Assembly (NCBI GenBank): GCA_006386115.1
Contig: VFIW01000020.1
Coordinates: 434,001-498,000, forward strand
Origin: Globisporangium splendens
Taxonomy: Eukaryota > Oomycota > Peronosporomycetes > Pythiales > Pythiaceae
Direction: 5' to 3'
Length of the DNA: 64,000 nt
Shown here: one piece after another, positions 1 through 10,498 of the stretch
Numbering within the stretch: position 1 is the first letter of the stretch
Layout of the letters: every line of letters begins with the position of its first letter
Notes under the pieces: generated by a model
The model's input: only the letters and a program-made list of their open reading frames with translations
Database searches by the model: none
Told to the model about the DNA's origin: nothing
Position numbers and translations under genes: made by a program

Positions 1-3000
1 CATCAGCAGCAGACAATGAAGCCCCAGAGTACCCGAGAGAATTGAAATACTTGAGCACGAGCTTCGCCTTGTGTGATTCTTTGCAGAACGACGTCATCAA
101 ATCAGCAAAGCCATCAAAATCCAGACTGCGTCGATTGGACGCTTTTGTTGCGTACTTGGAAAACAGGATGCACTGGTCAATGTAATCTCCACCACCGCTG
201 CCGGTGCGAATGGATTTCGCAGGCCAATTCACACCACGCTTCATGAAAGCACAAAACTTGTCGATATTCCACAGCGTATCCGGACGATCAGTCGAAACGC
301 CATCCGCGAGTGGCACTGCAAGTTTTCGCTTTTTTTTCTTCGGGGACACAGCTTCAACTTCAAAGGTCTTGAAGATCTGTATCAGCACTTGCTTTGCGCG
401 AGGCTGCAGCTCCAACGCTTGTGTTTCAGAATTCTGTGTCACCAACGCGGTGGCGTACTTGTCCTCGGACTTGTGTTCCACACTTTTGCCCAGCTTGATC
501 CCGATTTGACTGCCGCTGCTACTTCCGTCGAATTGACTGTCGCCGCACTCCCGACCTCCATATGCTAAGCCTAAGTTCACTTTAGGCGCACTTGTACACG
601 ACCACTCGGGTTTCTCACTTCCTCGTTGTAAGTACGCCCACACGTGTTCGCTTCGCGCAGTATCACCGTCTCCATCTTGCTTCTGGGCTAGTCTACTTCT
701 TGAGAGAGGACTCGACGTTCTTGAGTTTGGAGTACTGCGAATTCCAAGTTCATCTACGCCTGCGATCTCGGAGACAGCATCCAAGTCGCCAGAGTTTGTA
801 GTCGTGGTAGACGACTGCGACGGTAGCGGCGCGCTTGATTCTGCGACTGGCGTACCGAAGTTGTCCTCGTTGGCACTAGGGTCCTGACTTTCCAAGCCAC
901 TACCGCGAGAGACCCGAGAAATCAGTTGACGCAATTGATCCATTGTAGAGCCGCCAGAACCACGATCACCACTGCCCAGTCCACCTACCTCCATATCGGA
1001 TCTCATCGAACCTGCCACTTGCTGGAACGCACGATGGATCACACTTCCGGACTGCCCACCAAACAATCGATCCTGTCCACGTCCAGAGGCCATCTGGAGA
1101 GCAGCGAGAAGACGTGAGCCACTATTTCCCTTTCGAGATCCGTTCACGAAATTCAAAATGCGATCTTGGTTCACTTTCACAGTCACTGGAGCTTGGTCAA
1201 TGCCAAAAACAATGTCAACGTTGACTGTCGAGGACTCTCGAATGGATTCTAGTCCAGATGGGAAACTCTTGATCGTGCCCGCGACGTACAAGTCTTTGAT
1301 CGGCGAGCCAGAAGGCGGGCTTACCCACACACGGTCACCAACCGTTCCTGCGATGATCGAGCTCTCGCGCGCTGGAAACATGCGGCGAATGCTCATGGCT
1401 TCAATTTGATCCTCCGGCTCGGAAACCTTCGTTTTCGGTGGGAATCGGATGCGATCTTTCGTTACGCGAACCTTCTCCATATCCTGGTTTACCTTCACAT
1501 CGACCAAATCGATTCTTTCGCGCTCCTTGTACACCTTGGTAATCTGGCCCAAAGCGCCATCGACTTCAACGACGCTACCCACTTGTGGGTTCTCTAATCG
1601 CTTTCGCAACAACGATGCCGGAACCTTGTGGACTAGCTTGCCGCCAATCTTGATTTTAACAGTGTACGAGTCTTTGGAATTTACAATCGAGTCAAAATCG
1701 GGAGATGCCGCTTTCAATTTGGCCTTGTCACCGCTGGAATCAACGATTGATCCTGCATACCATGCACCTTTTAGTTTCCCCAAGTTGAAATCGCCTTCGT
1801 TTCGCACTTCGACTTCACAGAGACCGGAATCATCGTCTTGATTCTTGCTCATGGATCCCTTTCGTTTACGCTTGTTCGCCTTGCGTTTCTTCTTGTTTTC
1901 TTTTGAATTGGATCCGCCCACGACGGAGCCAAAGAGCTCAAGGTTCACACTCACGTCTTTGTAGACGTCCACACGGTCTGAAAGCTTATACTGCGAATCA
2001 TGAAGTATCATCTCCACCACATCGTCATCTACACCACCAATTGGCTTGAGCAAGTGCAAAGACCTCTTCGCATCGTACCCACAAACCCAGAACTTCTTCC
2101 ACTTGCTGTCGATGGCTTTCGAAATGCTGTGGCCAACCAAATTGACATATAGCTGAGATAGCTTCACATCCTGCACAGGGAGGCAGCGGGCAATCGTTCG
2201 TTCGAAAGACTGGAAATGGGTCAATGGCGAGGAGTGGACAGTTTTGGTCACAGCAGTCTCATCATCCTCGTCATCGCTTTCATCCTTCTCTTCATCCTCG
2301 TCCGCTGTCTGCTTTTCTCGACCAGCAGGCGATCGCGAGAACGTGATCTTCAGCTGTTTCGTGAGAGGATATAGTTCTCGACCCTTTCCAGGGTTGAACG
2401 CCACCACAGAAAATGATTCTTCTTGCGTGATAATACTCTGCAACCGGAAAACAAGGTGCTTCAGCCCCTCTGGACATCGTCTGAATGCATCCATTAGCGA
2501 CTTGACTCGACTTTCGTCAAGTTGATTGTTTGGTGCCACAAATTGGAGGACGGCAGGTAAAAGCTCAGACTGCTTGAACTCGTAGGTCGTGATGGAATTT
2601 GGTTGCTCAAAGAGCTCGACCAAATCCACAACAGCAAGCTCGAGCTCTTCCGCAGTAGAGTTGCTGTCCAAATCTCTCATTCGCCGTGCCAGGTTCTTCA
2701 GCTTGTGTAGGTGCAGCATGCCACTCTCGATCATATTAGCACGAAGATTGTCTAACAATTCCAGTCCTCGCCCGAAAATCGTATCCTGGGGTCTCTTTGA
2801 TGGCAATTGTCGAGAACCTGCAGGGTCCAACGACAAAGCAGACGAATCATAGACTTGCTTGATCTGTTCGCATATGCCTCGTCGCTCAATCTGGTAGAAA
2901 ATGGAGGACTCGGCTCCTGACTTGCGAACCACTGCTTGAAGGATGCGCAATGCTAAAATCGACGATGACAAGTTGGCTTTCAGCTTGTTGTTCGTGTTTG

Positions 3001-6000
3001 CAGCGTTCTCTTGTGAGTTACGAAATTTTGTGTGCACTTGAGGCGTATCCGTTGCTCTGTTCACCCCATTATCTGGACCTTGTAACAGAAAGTGAATCGT
3101 GTCCAAGATAAGAACCACATCACCCTCATTCAACTCCTGAAGAAGCTGAGATGGGGCCATTTCGACTACACACGCCAACGTTGACAGAACTGCGTGCTCC
3201 ACATTCTGGACATCCATGTTATGCAGCACGGTGAGTAAGCAATGAAGGATTGCATGACTAAAGCCGTAGATTTCCTCGGCTGTAGCAGCAAAACCTTGAC
3301 CTCGTACACCAGCTTCATCATCCTTCGATGACGAAGTGCCGTTCGTTTTCCAAGTCGCTTCGCTAGTAGGCTCCGTTGCTTTCGCAGCTGATTTGCCACT
3401 CTCGGGGGCTTTCAAATCTGATTCCGATGAAATCGATTCGAGACGGCGTTTCTTCGAAGCTTTGCGCTTCTCCTTCGATTGCTTGGAACTACCTTCTGCA
3501 CCGTACGCTTCACTTGTAGCAGCCCGATCACCTGAGTGATTATCATCATCACTCGGGATCTCTTCATCGTCTTCTTCGATATGCATTTCGTCGTGCCCTT
3601 CATCGTCTTCGTCATCATCGTCGTCATAGTCCATATAATACGCGTCGTCTTCGTCGTCGTGCTCATCATCGTCCATATCGTCTTCGTCTTCTTCGTCATC
3701 GTACTCGTCGTCGTTCTCTCCCATGTAAAACCAACTTCGAGCTCGTGCACTCGCGTGGGTGTCTCCGTCCGAAAGATCACTCTCGTCGTCGGCTTGGATA
3801 CCTTTTCGATGGCATTCCAGCATTTTTTTCACCGCAGATGGAAATTGTGCCGCATCGTTGTCAGTGGACAATGCCGCATCGATCGATTGTAACACATTCT
3901 TTCCATGTCGATCTGTTGTGTAGATACTCGCGCCGCATTGTAAAAGAAATGACACGATGTCACATCGTCCACATTTGGCTGCCACATGAAGCGCCGTGCC
4001 GCCTGGTCCTGATTGATGGACATCCGCGCCGCGTTTCACGAGATAACGCACCATCGCTAGTGACGCATGCTCAGCAGCGACTTGCAACGGCTTGCTGATC
4101 TCATGACCGTGGATATCGACAATCCTGGGAAAATTCAAGTCGGCGCCGTCTTTCAGCAACGCACTCACCGCAGGAATCGAATCGGCACGAATAAAATCCA
4201 GCAACAAAGTCGCCAACACGTCGGGATCTGGTCCAGAGTCGAATCGAGGGCAAGACGGGTTCGTTTGCGCTGAAGATAATTTTACAGTCGAAAGTGTCTC
4301 GGTATCAACCACAGCAGTCGAATGCTTTGGACACACAAGACGTACCAGCAGAGCTGTTAGCTTCAGTGCACTGCCGGCTAAAGAGGACGACGTCGATTGC
4401 AAAAGAGGCAAGATCCCAGCAAACAGTGCAATATAAATCTTCTCGTGCACGAAAATTGATACCAACTGGGGTCGGTTGTCAAAGAGTTGTAGCAGCAACG
4501 TGATCACCGCCTGGCGTGAGTCTTCAGACTCGTCTCCACTCTTGTTCGTCACGACTGCAATGAATTCAGTAAGCATCTCCGCTGTCACCAACTCGGTCAT
4601 TACATCCGCTCGCTGGAACGGGATTCGATGGAACACCAAGAGCAGGCACTTCGCTGCTTTCACATGCAGCGGAACATGCTTGTGCGATAGCGTCAGAAGC
4701 AACAGCGCGACCACTTTCTTCGCCAGCTCAAGCGACATTGTTCCGTCTTTTTGCTTCTTCATTTTCAGTGGAGACGGAGTAGTTGGTGGAGCCTTGACGT
4801 CCTCGCTGGTTTTTCGGCGAAGCGGCACGGTGTCTGCCCCACTCCAACGCATCTTCAGGCAGCACTTTTGCAGCAGATCCAGCGAGGTGACGATAATACT
4901 TGGATGAAAGCTGCTCGATGGCGCCACGAGACTCTTAACGAAATCCACATAGTCCGTAAAGTGCTCATTGCTCACAAGTTCGCGAAGAGCGTAGCTTTCA
5001 AAGTTGCAGATGCTCGACATACCATTCAAGCATTCCTCGACCAGCATCTGCGTACTTCGAACGTTGTCACTGCTTCTAGCATCGTCTTTCAGCGTGGCTT
5101 CGGCTTCCCAGTGGAGAAGATCTTTTAAATATAAGTCTACAATTTTCAACACCACCGTCCGACCAAACAGGTGCCGATCCATTTTCAGCAAATAGTTGAT
5201 CGATTGCACGGCCAGCAACCGCATTTCAACGCCGTAAGTAAGCTTCTGTTGACTGAAAATCTCCGCCAGGACTGGCAGCAATTCAGGATCTTTCGTTTTA
5301 CTTGACGCCGCGGAACCACCAAATCCGCGGATGAATAACGCGGCGCCTCGCATGTCGCCCCACTCGGAATCGGCTGATGCATCCATCATTGCCAGCGTAT
5401 GCGTCAGGGTCTGCAGCGTGTCTGTCAACTTACTGCTCTTTGGCTCGAGCGCTAATTTCCGTAACACATCACTGGAAACTCCGTACGCACTTCTCTTGAG
5501 TGGCTGTTTGCTCGTCGTCTTCTTTTTCTTCTTCTGGGGGCTTTTGAAGTCCGCCGACGATTTTCTCATCTTATTGGGCTTCTTGGACCGCTTCGACAGC
5601 TGTGCGGAAAAGCACTCAGGGCAAATCCGCTCGCGCACAGGGATCGGGTCGTCGCTGTCACATATTCGGCATACCCACGTCGTCTGCTCGCTGGCATCCG
5701 TATCATGCATCGCGTCGTCACTCTCGTCGTCGTCGCCGTCATCCTCACTATCATCACTGCCATCGTCGCTGTCGTCGTCGTCCTCCTCCTCATCGTCCTC
5801 GTCGTCGTCGTCGTCGTCGTCGTCGTTCTCGGATAACTCTCCTCCAGCGCGGGCGATCGTAAGCGCCGAATGTATCGGCGCATGCGGGTTGATCGTCCCA
5901 CAAATCGCGCAGATGCGCATACCAGGTGGATTCTTCATCGTACACGCGACGCAGCTCCACTCAGTTTTCCGCGCAGCGCTTCCTGCAAACAAACCTCCAA

Positions 6001-6499
6001 TGCGACGCGCCGGGTTTGGATTTGCGGTACCGCACATCTCACAGACACACCGCGCCGCATCGTTCAAGTACGTACATGCAGGACACCCCCACTGCTTCTC
6101 TTCAGCTTCTTCTTCTTCTCCTCGCACACCTGCACCGCCACTCTCTTCGTTCTGCGAAACTGCTTTGCCAGTATCGTCGTCGTAGGCAACTGCAGCATCC
6201 TTCGCAGTCCCATTCGATTTCTGCACCTTGCTCTTCTTCGACGTCGAGCTCTCGCTCTGGTCGCCTCCACTCTCGGCGCTGCTGTTGACACGTCGGTTGG
6301 CTGCTTCGCCGTCGCCTTCGAGTGTGCCAGTGGCGCTGCTGCTGCCGCGGCGTCGCTTCCGTTTGCCTCGGTGTCGTCGCGCCGGCGCCGCCACAGCCGG
6401 TACTAGTGTCGAACTGCCGCCGGACGTGCTGTTGCTGCTGCGCTGCGGCGTCGAGAACGCGTCTGGCGCGTGGCTATCGTCGCCACTCCGGTCGCCCAT
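1..6499 (-). CDS. HECT-type E3 ubiquitin ligase candidate, 5' part (C-terminus off left edge)
   Basis: One uninterrupted minus-strand frame runs from the ATG at 6499 to the window edge (about 2,166 codons, no intron seen), so the gene is partial at its 3' end. In order: basic/Ser-rich N-terminus; two RanBP2-type zinc fingers (about residues 137-160 and 181-205, W-x-C-x2-C with paired C-x2-C); a long Asp/Glu run; a third C4 motif (about 273-295); helical ARM-like repeats; ankyrin repeats (about 750-875, including GGTALHVAAKCGRCDIV); a second long acidic stretch (about 905-990). Around residues 1300-1390 are segments like those preceding the HECT domain in TRIP12/HECTD1/UPL3 proteins (TYEFKQSELLPAVLQF; ELYPLTKQLKITFSR). 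Family members transfer ubiquitin through a C-terminal HECT cysteine, which lies outside the window and was not seen. Ligase identity is therefore inferred; the domain content is read directly. Confidence 0.7.
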   Translation of the reverse strand, partial: MGDRSGDDSHAPDAFSTPQRSSNSTSGGSSTLVPAVAAPARRHRGKRKRRRGSSSATGTLEGDGEAANRRVNSSAESGGDQSESSTSKKSKVQKSNGTAKDAAVAYDDDTGKAVSQNEESGGAGVRGEEEEAEEKQWGCPACTYLNDAARCVCEMCGTANPNPARRIGGLFAGSAARKTEWSCVACTMKNPPGMRICAICGTINPHAPIHSALTIARAGGELSENDDDDDDDDEDDEEEDDDDSDDGSDDSEDDGDDDESDDAMHDTDASEQTTWVCRICDSDDPIPVRERICPECFSAQLSKRSKKPNKMRKSSADFKSPQKKKKKTTSKQPLKRSAYGVSSDVLRKLALEPKSSKLTDTLQTLTHTLAMMDASADSEWGDMRGAALFIRGFGGSAASSKTKDPELLPVLAEIFSQQKLTYGVEMRLLAVQSINYLLKMDRHLFGRTVVLKIVDLYLKDLLHWEAEATLKDDARSSDNVRSTQMLVEECLNGMSSICNFESYALRELVSNEHFTDYVDFVKSLVAPSSSFHPSIIVTSLDLLQKCCLKMRWSGADTVPLRRKTSEDVKAPPTTPSPLKMKKQKDGTMSLELAKKVVALLLLTLSHKHVPLHVKAAKCLLLVFHRIPFQRADVMTELVTAEMLTEFIAVVTNKSGDESEDSRQAVITLLLQLFDNRPQLVSIFVHEKIYIALFAGILPLLQSTSSSLAGSALKLTALLVRLVCPKHSTAVVDTETLSTVKLSSAQTNPSCPRFDSGPDPDVLATLLLDFIRADSIPAVSALLKDGADLNFPRIVDIHGHEISKPLQVAAEHASLAMVRYLVKRGADVHQSGPGGTALHVAAKCGRCDIVSFLLQCGASIYTTDRHGKNVLQSIDAALSTDNDAAQFPSAVKKMLECHRKGIQADDESDLSDGDTHASARARSWFYMGENDDEYDDEEDEDDMDDDEHDDEDDAYYMDYDDDDDEDDEGHDEMHIEEDDEEIPSDDDNHSGDRAATSEAYGAEGSSKQSKEKRKASKKRRLESISSESDLKAPESGKSAAKATEPTSEATWKTNGTSSSKDDEAGVRGQGFAATAEEIYGFSHAILHCLLTVLHNMDVQNVEHAVLSTLACVVEMAPSQLLQELNEGDVVLILDTIHFLLQGPDNGVNRATDTPQVHTKFRNSQENAANTNNKLKANLSSSILALRILQAVVRKSGAESSIFYQIERRGICEQIKQVYDSSALSLDPAGSRQLPSKRPQDTIFGRGLELLDNLRANMIESGMLHLHKLKNLARRMRDLDSNSTAEELELAVVDLVELFEQPNSITTYEFKQSELLPAVLQFVAPNNQLDESRVKSLMDAFRRCPEGLKHLVFRLQSIITQEESFSVVAFNPGKGRELYPLTKQLKITFSRSPAGREKQTADEDEEKDESDDEDDETAVTKTVHSSPLTHFQSFERTIARCLPVQDVKLSQLYVNLVGHSISKAIDSKWKKFWVCGYDAKRSLHLLKPIGGVDDDVVEMILHDSQYKLSDRVDVYKDVSVNLELFGSVVGGSNSKENKKKRKANKRKRKGSMSKNQDDDSGLCEVEVRNEGDFNLGKLKGAWYAGSIVDSSGDKAKLKAASPDFDSIVNSKDSYTVKIKIGGKLVHKVPASLLRKRLENPQVGSVVEVDGALGQITKVYKERERIDLVDVKVNQDMEKVRVTKDRIRFPPKTKVSEPEDQIEAMSIRRMFPARESSIIAGTVGDRVWVSPPSGSPIKDLYVAGTIKSFPSGLESIRESSTVNVDIVFGIDQAPVTVKVNQDRILNFVNGSRKGNSGSRLLAALQMASGRGQDRLFGGQSGSVIHRAFQQVAGSMRSDMEVGGLGSGDRGSGGSTMDQLRQLISRVSRGSGLESQDPSANEDNFGTPVAESSAPLPSQSSTTTTNSGDLDAVSEIAGVDELGIRSTPNSRTSSPLSRSRLAQKQDGDGDTARSEHVWAYLQRGSEKPEWSCTSAPKVNLGLAYGGRECGDSQFDGSSSGSQIGIKLGKSVEHKSEDKYATALVTQNSETQALELQPRAKQVLIQIFKTFEVEAVSPKKKKRKLAVPLADGVSTDRPDTLWNIDKFCAFMKRGVNWPAKSIRTGSGGGDYIDQCILFSKYATKASNRRSLDFDGFADLMTSFCKESHKAKLVLKYFNSLGYSGASLSAAD

Positions 6500-6736
6500 G
6501 CCGCCTACTTCTCCTGCTTTCTCTCGGAATGCGGGAATGGAAGGGTCTCGATGAACCGCAGTGGTGGCAACACATGTTCGTAACATTTGTTTTATAACCG
6601 TTGCGAAAAACACAGTTGGTGGATGCGGGATAGGTTACAAACTATATTTGATATAAATAGGCTTCATGTGTCAAATGTTGGAGTGTACCCATTGCAACAT
6701 GCAGCTTCAAGAACCACGATGACATCGTATGCGACG

Positions 6737-6773
<37 letters not shown>

Positions 6774-6904
6774 CGTGTATGTGTCGCAATTGGCATCTAC
6801 CATAACATGGGCGGGGTAACCGAAGCTTCGCCGTCTTGAGCTTGCCATGCTACAGTAAAGCAGATCACACAAATGGTTTCCAGAAGCAGCAGCAAACACG
6901 GAAT
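6500..6904. other. Intergenic: HECT-candidate promoter and XPO4 3' flank, with CT repeat
   Basis: This 405 bp lies between the start of the HECT-ligase candidate and the stop of the Exportin-4 gene, both on the minus strand. It should hold the ligase promoter and the Exportin-4 3' end. The only obvious structure is the CT microsatellite at 6741-6769. No gene-like frame with known motifs was seen. Confidence 0.6.
6741..6769. repeat. (CT)n microsatellite
   Basis: About 14 uninterrupted CT units, read directly, in the gap upstream of the HECT-ligase candidate. Such tracts are common and often length-polymorphic. No function is implied. Confidence 0.95.
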
Positions 6905-9900
6905 CTATTTCACTTGGATAAAGCCTCGGACGTCCGCGACAAACACAAAGAGGTTGCTCTTGAACTGCGTCCGGAATTTGCGCGTGCTCGCGGTGCCCAT
7001 GGCGATGTCAGCTGGCGTCAAAAACTGCGTCAGCGCGCCGAACGCCGCGAGTAATCGCTGTTGACTCGCGGGCTCAATTTGCTCGTTGCTCATCTCTTCG
7101 GCCAGCGAGAAGTACCGCGCTTGCTCGATCAGGATCAGCGGGTAGAGTGCCCCAGCGCACGCGTCCAGGATCAGCGGGTTGAAATCCTCAAACATCGCCA
7201 TGCGGAAGATCACGCGAATGAAATGCACAAAGATGTCGGGATTCGCGACGAGATGCTTCTGAAGCCCCAGCTCGTTCTTCTCGCGCGCTTTCCAGTGGAA
7301 ACCCGCCAGTTCACCAATCGCTTGAAAACTGTACCGCACCACCTCGACCTGCATGTGGCGAATACCAAACAAGAGCGACTTGAGAAGCATGGAGAACAGC
7401 TCGGTCTCGAGCAGCGCCAGCTTCTCGGCATACACTTCGACCATGTACGAGACCAACGTGAAGTACTGTTTGCTGAGACTCGGGTACTGGAGCAATTGCT
7501 CGGTCATCATTGGGATGACTTGACTCAGCCCCGCAAACACGACTTCGGCCACGACACCCGTTGCCTTGTCGACGTCGGACTGTTCTGCAGTGTGATCCGA
7601 GAAGTCGATGAAGTCCTTCGAGACCAAGTGCGACAGCAACTGTAGCAACGCTAACAGATCCGAGTATTTTTCCTCTTCAGCGTCTCCCAACACGCTGACT
7701 CTGCCCGCATGATGGCGGCAATAGGTGCGGATGAGCTCATTGCAAGACGTGTAGACTTGCAACGCATCCCGCGGAGTCAGGTAGCAGATTTGGGCTTCGA
7801 CTAGGAAACAAAAGAACGTGAGCGTGAGATCCACGATCTGGGAATCCCCGTGGAAAATGTGGAACACGCGCACGATCACGGGGAGCGCGGGCAGGCAAAA
7901 CGCCGAAATCAATCCGTGGCTCTTTGACTCCGAGGAGCGAGCGATGCCCGAGTACATTTCCAGAATCAGCTTGAGCTCTTCTTGGACGCGAATATCGTTC
8001 GCAGTTTGCTTCGACTCGAAGTTTGGCATCGCGATAAGGCTCTGCAAGCGCGTTTCCACAGGACGTGCGACGGCGTCAAAGTGCGACTTCCGCATCGCAT
8101 CGTCTTCCGACGTCATTCCAGCTCGACAGAGGGCTTCCGTGAGCTGTCCGCGAAGTGCGCTCGGGATTCTCGCGACCGCTGCCTGGAGTTGGTCGCCGCC
8201 TCCTCCAGCGACGAGGAACGTGCCAGCGGAGGCATTGGACTGGACTAGAGACTGCCAGAACGGGGAATGCAACACGCAGCTGATCGCGTTCGTTTTCGAC
8301 AGAACCAACAGGAAATCCATCAGATTTTGCATGACCACAGGCTGAGTCGGCCAGTGGATCAGGTAGATCGCGCATTGCTGCACAATGAAACTGATCAATT
8401 CCCCGGCACGTCCACCGTTTTGAAACCCAAACACTTGGAGCAAGGCTGGCGCAACGGCATCGTCGTGGGCGAGGGCATCGGGGGCTAAGTACGTCGCGCA
8501 GAGGCGAGTGGTCGTGCTGAAAAGCTGCTCCGAGAAGAATGGACTGATGCAGGAACTCCTCGGGTTTTGCACGATGCGGTTGGCTTCAAACTCGAGCAAC
8601 TGGCTCATTACGAGCAGCAGCAGGTTCACGACTTGAGAAGGTTCGCTGCTCGTAGCTTGCACTGCCGCATGGATGCGAGGAGGGATACACGGCCGTTCAC
8701 TCACGTACTCGTCCGAGAGGAAGAGGCCCGTGAAGAGCACCATGAAGTGCAGTTTCTCGATTAACTGGTTGAGCTCTGGCGTCATCTCGTCCCGTCCATT
8801 CAAAGCCCCGAGCGCGTGTTGGATACCTGAAACAAACGACTGCAGCAAATTCATCAACAGCGCCGAGGACGACGCGGCATTCATACGCGCCAGTGCGGCC
8901 GCCAACTCGATCTGTTCGCGAGTGCCACTCGCCGAATCGTCTTCGACGTCTTCGTTTTCGTCCTGCTCCGCTAACGCATCGACTGCGCAGAGTTCCAGCT
9001 GTACCTGAAGGTAGAGTTCCACGACAGGAGCCGAGTACTTGCTCAGCAGGGCCGACACACTCGCGGCATCGGTACTAGGAGCAGCAGCACCACTCGTCGT
9101 CGTTGCAGAGTCGAAGAATTGGTCGTTCACAAGCGCGACCCACGCGTCGAGAAGGATGTCGACGCCTTCCAACTGCCACAGATCATCCACTGGTTCGTTG
9201 TTGCGAAGACGCAAGTGCTGTTGGATCCGCTCGAGTGCTGACTGTAGCAGTTTGCACGAGAGTGACGAGAGTTCCTCGACGAAAGGAGAAAAGATCTGCG
9301 TCGACGACTGCACGAGACCTTGGAGCCCCATGTTGTTCACCAGGCGGAAGAGCAGTTGGCACATGTCGATCATCTCACGGGTCGCGATCTCGTACGCAGC
9401 GTAGTCGGTCTTGCCGATCAACTCTAAAAATGGGTTGTGGATCAGCGCGCTCGTGCCGCGGAAGATCTCGCTCAAAAACTGCATTTTCTCGTCCTTCCGT
9501 TCGAAAATCGGACCTTGCAACGACGCCAACTGGATGAGGTACTGTCGTGCGAGATGCAACAAAGTTTCGTTCCTCGTAGCTAGGCTGCGGAAAAACGCGT
9601 ACGTGTTGAACGCCGAGTGGATGAGCTCAGGGCGAACGAGCACGTCGCGCCACGCGCTCTGCGGGATGATCACGGCCTTACTCTCGTCGTCTTTCTCCGA
9701 CGACGCACTCAGACTCCACGTCAAGTTGCCCATCATCGCGTCGCCAAAGTTCCAGTTCAAAATCTCGACGCACAACATGAACGCGGTCTCGAGGAGCTCC
9801 AACTGCTCCTTTGGCACGTTCAGCAGGTTCCCAGAGCTCGCATCAGGCGTGCTGCACGCCGTCGTCGTGCGGATCAGATCCTCGAGCAGATGGACCGCAA

Positions 9901-10498
9901 AGCCTAGCAGCTGCTTCAAGCCCTGCTTCTCGAGCGTCTTGCGCGACTTGGTGTGGAACTCCACGGGCTGGAACATGGCGCTCGCGCGCGACGCCGACGA
10001 GAACTCGGTCACGAACGCGAGCAGCCACTTGGCCGCGATCAGTCGTGTCGTGACGGTCGTTGCACTTGCAGCGCCGTCACCTGCGCCAAGCATGTTGCCC
10101 ATCTGCTGGATGATCGCGTCGCGCTCGGTGGCCGCGCGCTCGAGCCATCCGCGCTTCATGAGCAGCACGACGGTCTGCAGCATCGCGCTGGACACAAAGT
10201 GCGGCAGCTCGGCGTACTTTTGCCACAGGAAGCGCATCACGAAGTCGAGCGGCTGCGCTTTCTCGGCGAGCGTGAGCGACGTCCATTGCTTGAGCGTGAC
10301 CTCGCGGATCGTGGCGACGCAGTGGAACTGCACGACCGGGTGCGTCGTGGTCTCGACCATGGCCATGGCGTCCTGCAGCGCGCGCGGGCTGCGCTTGAAG
10401 TGGTCGAGCACGGCCTCCGCCTCGGCGCGTTTGCGCTCGGCCTCGAGCCCGCTCGGCGGCGCATGCAGCGCGAAACACGCGGCCTCCAGCGCTTCCAT
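6905..10498 (-). CDS. XPO4: Exportin-4-like nuclear transport receptor
   Basis: Single-exon gene of 1,197 residues, close to the usual exportin-4 length (about 1,150). The N-terminus has the importin-beta-type first repeats with VVQFHCVATIREVTLKQW, the signature following helix 1 in Exportin-4/RanBP17 proteins. The rest is all-helical HEAT-like sequence. Exportin-4 is a RanGTP-binding karyopherin that carries cargoes such as eIF5A and Smad3 out of the nucleus in animals and also imports some factors; cargo here is unknown. The ATG at 10498 precedes the conserved N-terminus directly, so this start is favoured. Divergent from the TFIIIC gene, 428 bp away. RanBP17/exportin-7 is the alternative family, but the match to exportin-4 seems better. 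Confidence 0.8.
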   Translation of the reverse strand: MEALEAACFALHAPPSGLEAERKRAEAEAVLDHFKRSPRALQDAMAMVETTTHPVVQFHCVATIREVTLKQWTSLTLAEKAQPLDFVMRFLWQKYAELPHFVSSAMLQTVVLLMKRGWLERAATERDAIIQQMGNMLGAGDGAASATTVTTRLIAAKWLLAFVTEFSSASRASAMFQPVEFHTKSRKTLEKQGLKQLLGFAVHLLEDLIRTTTACSTPDASSGNLLNVPKEQLELLETAFMLCVEILNWNFGDAMMGNLTWSLSASSEKDDESKAVIIPQSAWRDVLVRPELIHSAFNTYAFFRSLATRNETLLHLARQYLIQLASLQGPIFERKDEKMQFLSEIFRGTSALIHNPFLELIGKTDYAAYEIATREMIDMCQLLFRLVNNMGLQGLVQSSTQIFSPFVEELSSLSCKLLQSALERIQQHLRLRNNEPVDDLWQLEGVDILLDAWVALVNDQFFDSATTTSGAAAPSTDAASVSALLSKYSAPVVELYLQVQLELCAVDALAEQDENEDVEDDSASGTREQIELAAALARMNAASSSALLMNLLQSFVSGIQHALGALNGRDEMTPELNQLIEKLHFMVLFTGLFLSDEYVSERPCIPPRIHAAVQATSSEPSQVVNLLLLVMSQLLEFEANRIVQNPRSSCISPFFSEQLFSTTTRLCATYLAPDALAHDDAVAPALLQVFGFQNGGRAGELISFIVQQCAIYLIHWPTQPVVMQNLMDFLLVLSKTNAISCVLHSPFWQSLVQSNASAGTFLVAGGGGDQLQAAVARIPSALRGQLTEALCRAGMTSEDDAMRKSHFDAVARPVETRLQSLIAMPNFESKQTANDIRVQEELKLILEMYSGIARSSESKSHGLISAFCLPALPVIVRVFHIFHGDSQIVDLTLTFFCFLVEAQICYLTPRDALQVYTSCNELIRTYCRHHAGRVSVLGDAEEEKYSDLLALLQLLSHLVSKDFIDFSDHTAEQSDVDKATGVVAEVVFAGLSQVIPMMTEQLLQYPSLSKQYFTLVSYMVEVYAEKLALLETELFSMLLKSLLFGIRHMQVEVVRYSFQAIGELAGFHWKAREKNELGLQKHLVANPDIFVHFIRVIFRMAMFEDFNPLILDACAGALYPLILIEQARYFSLAEEMSNEQIEPASQQRLLAAFGALTQFLTPADIAMGTASTRKFRTQFKSNLFVFVADVRGFIQVK

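Noticed and set aside
3536..3892. Plus-strand Val/Ile-rich frame resembling membrane helices
   Set aside because: It is the antisense of the polyacidic (GAC/GAT-rich) stretch of the HECT-ligase candidate; acidic codons read backwards give Val/Ile.
5331..6185. 284-residue plus-strand frame with a long Ser run
   Set aside because: Antisense of the Asp/Glu tract and zinc-finger region of the ligase candidate; no independent motif.
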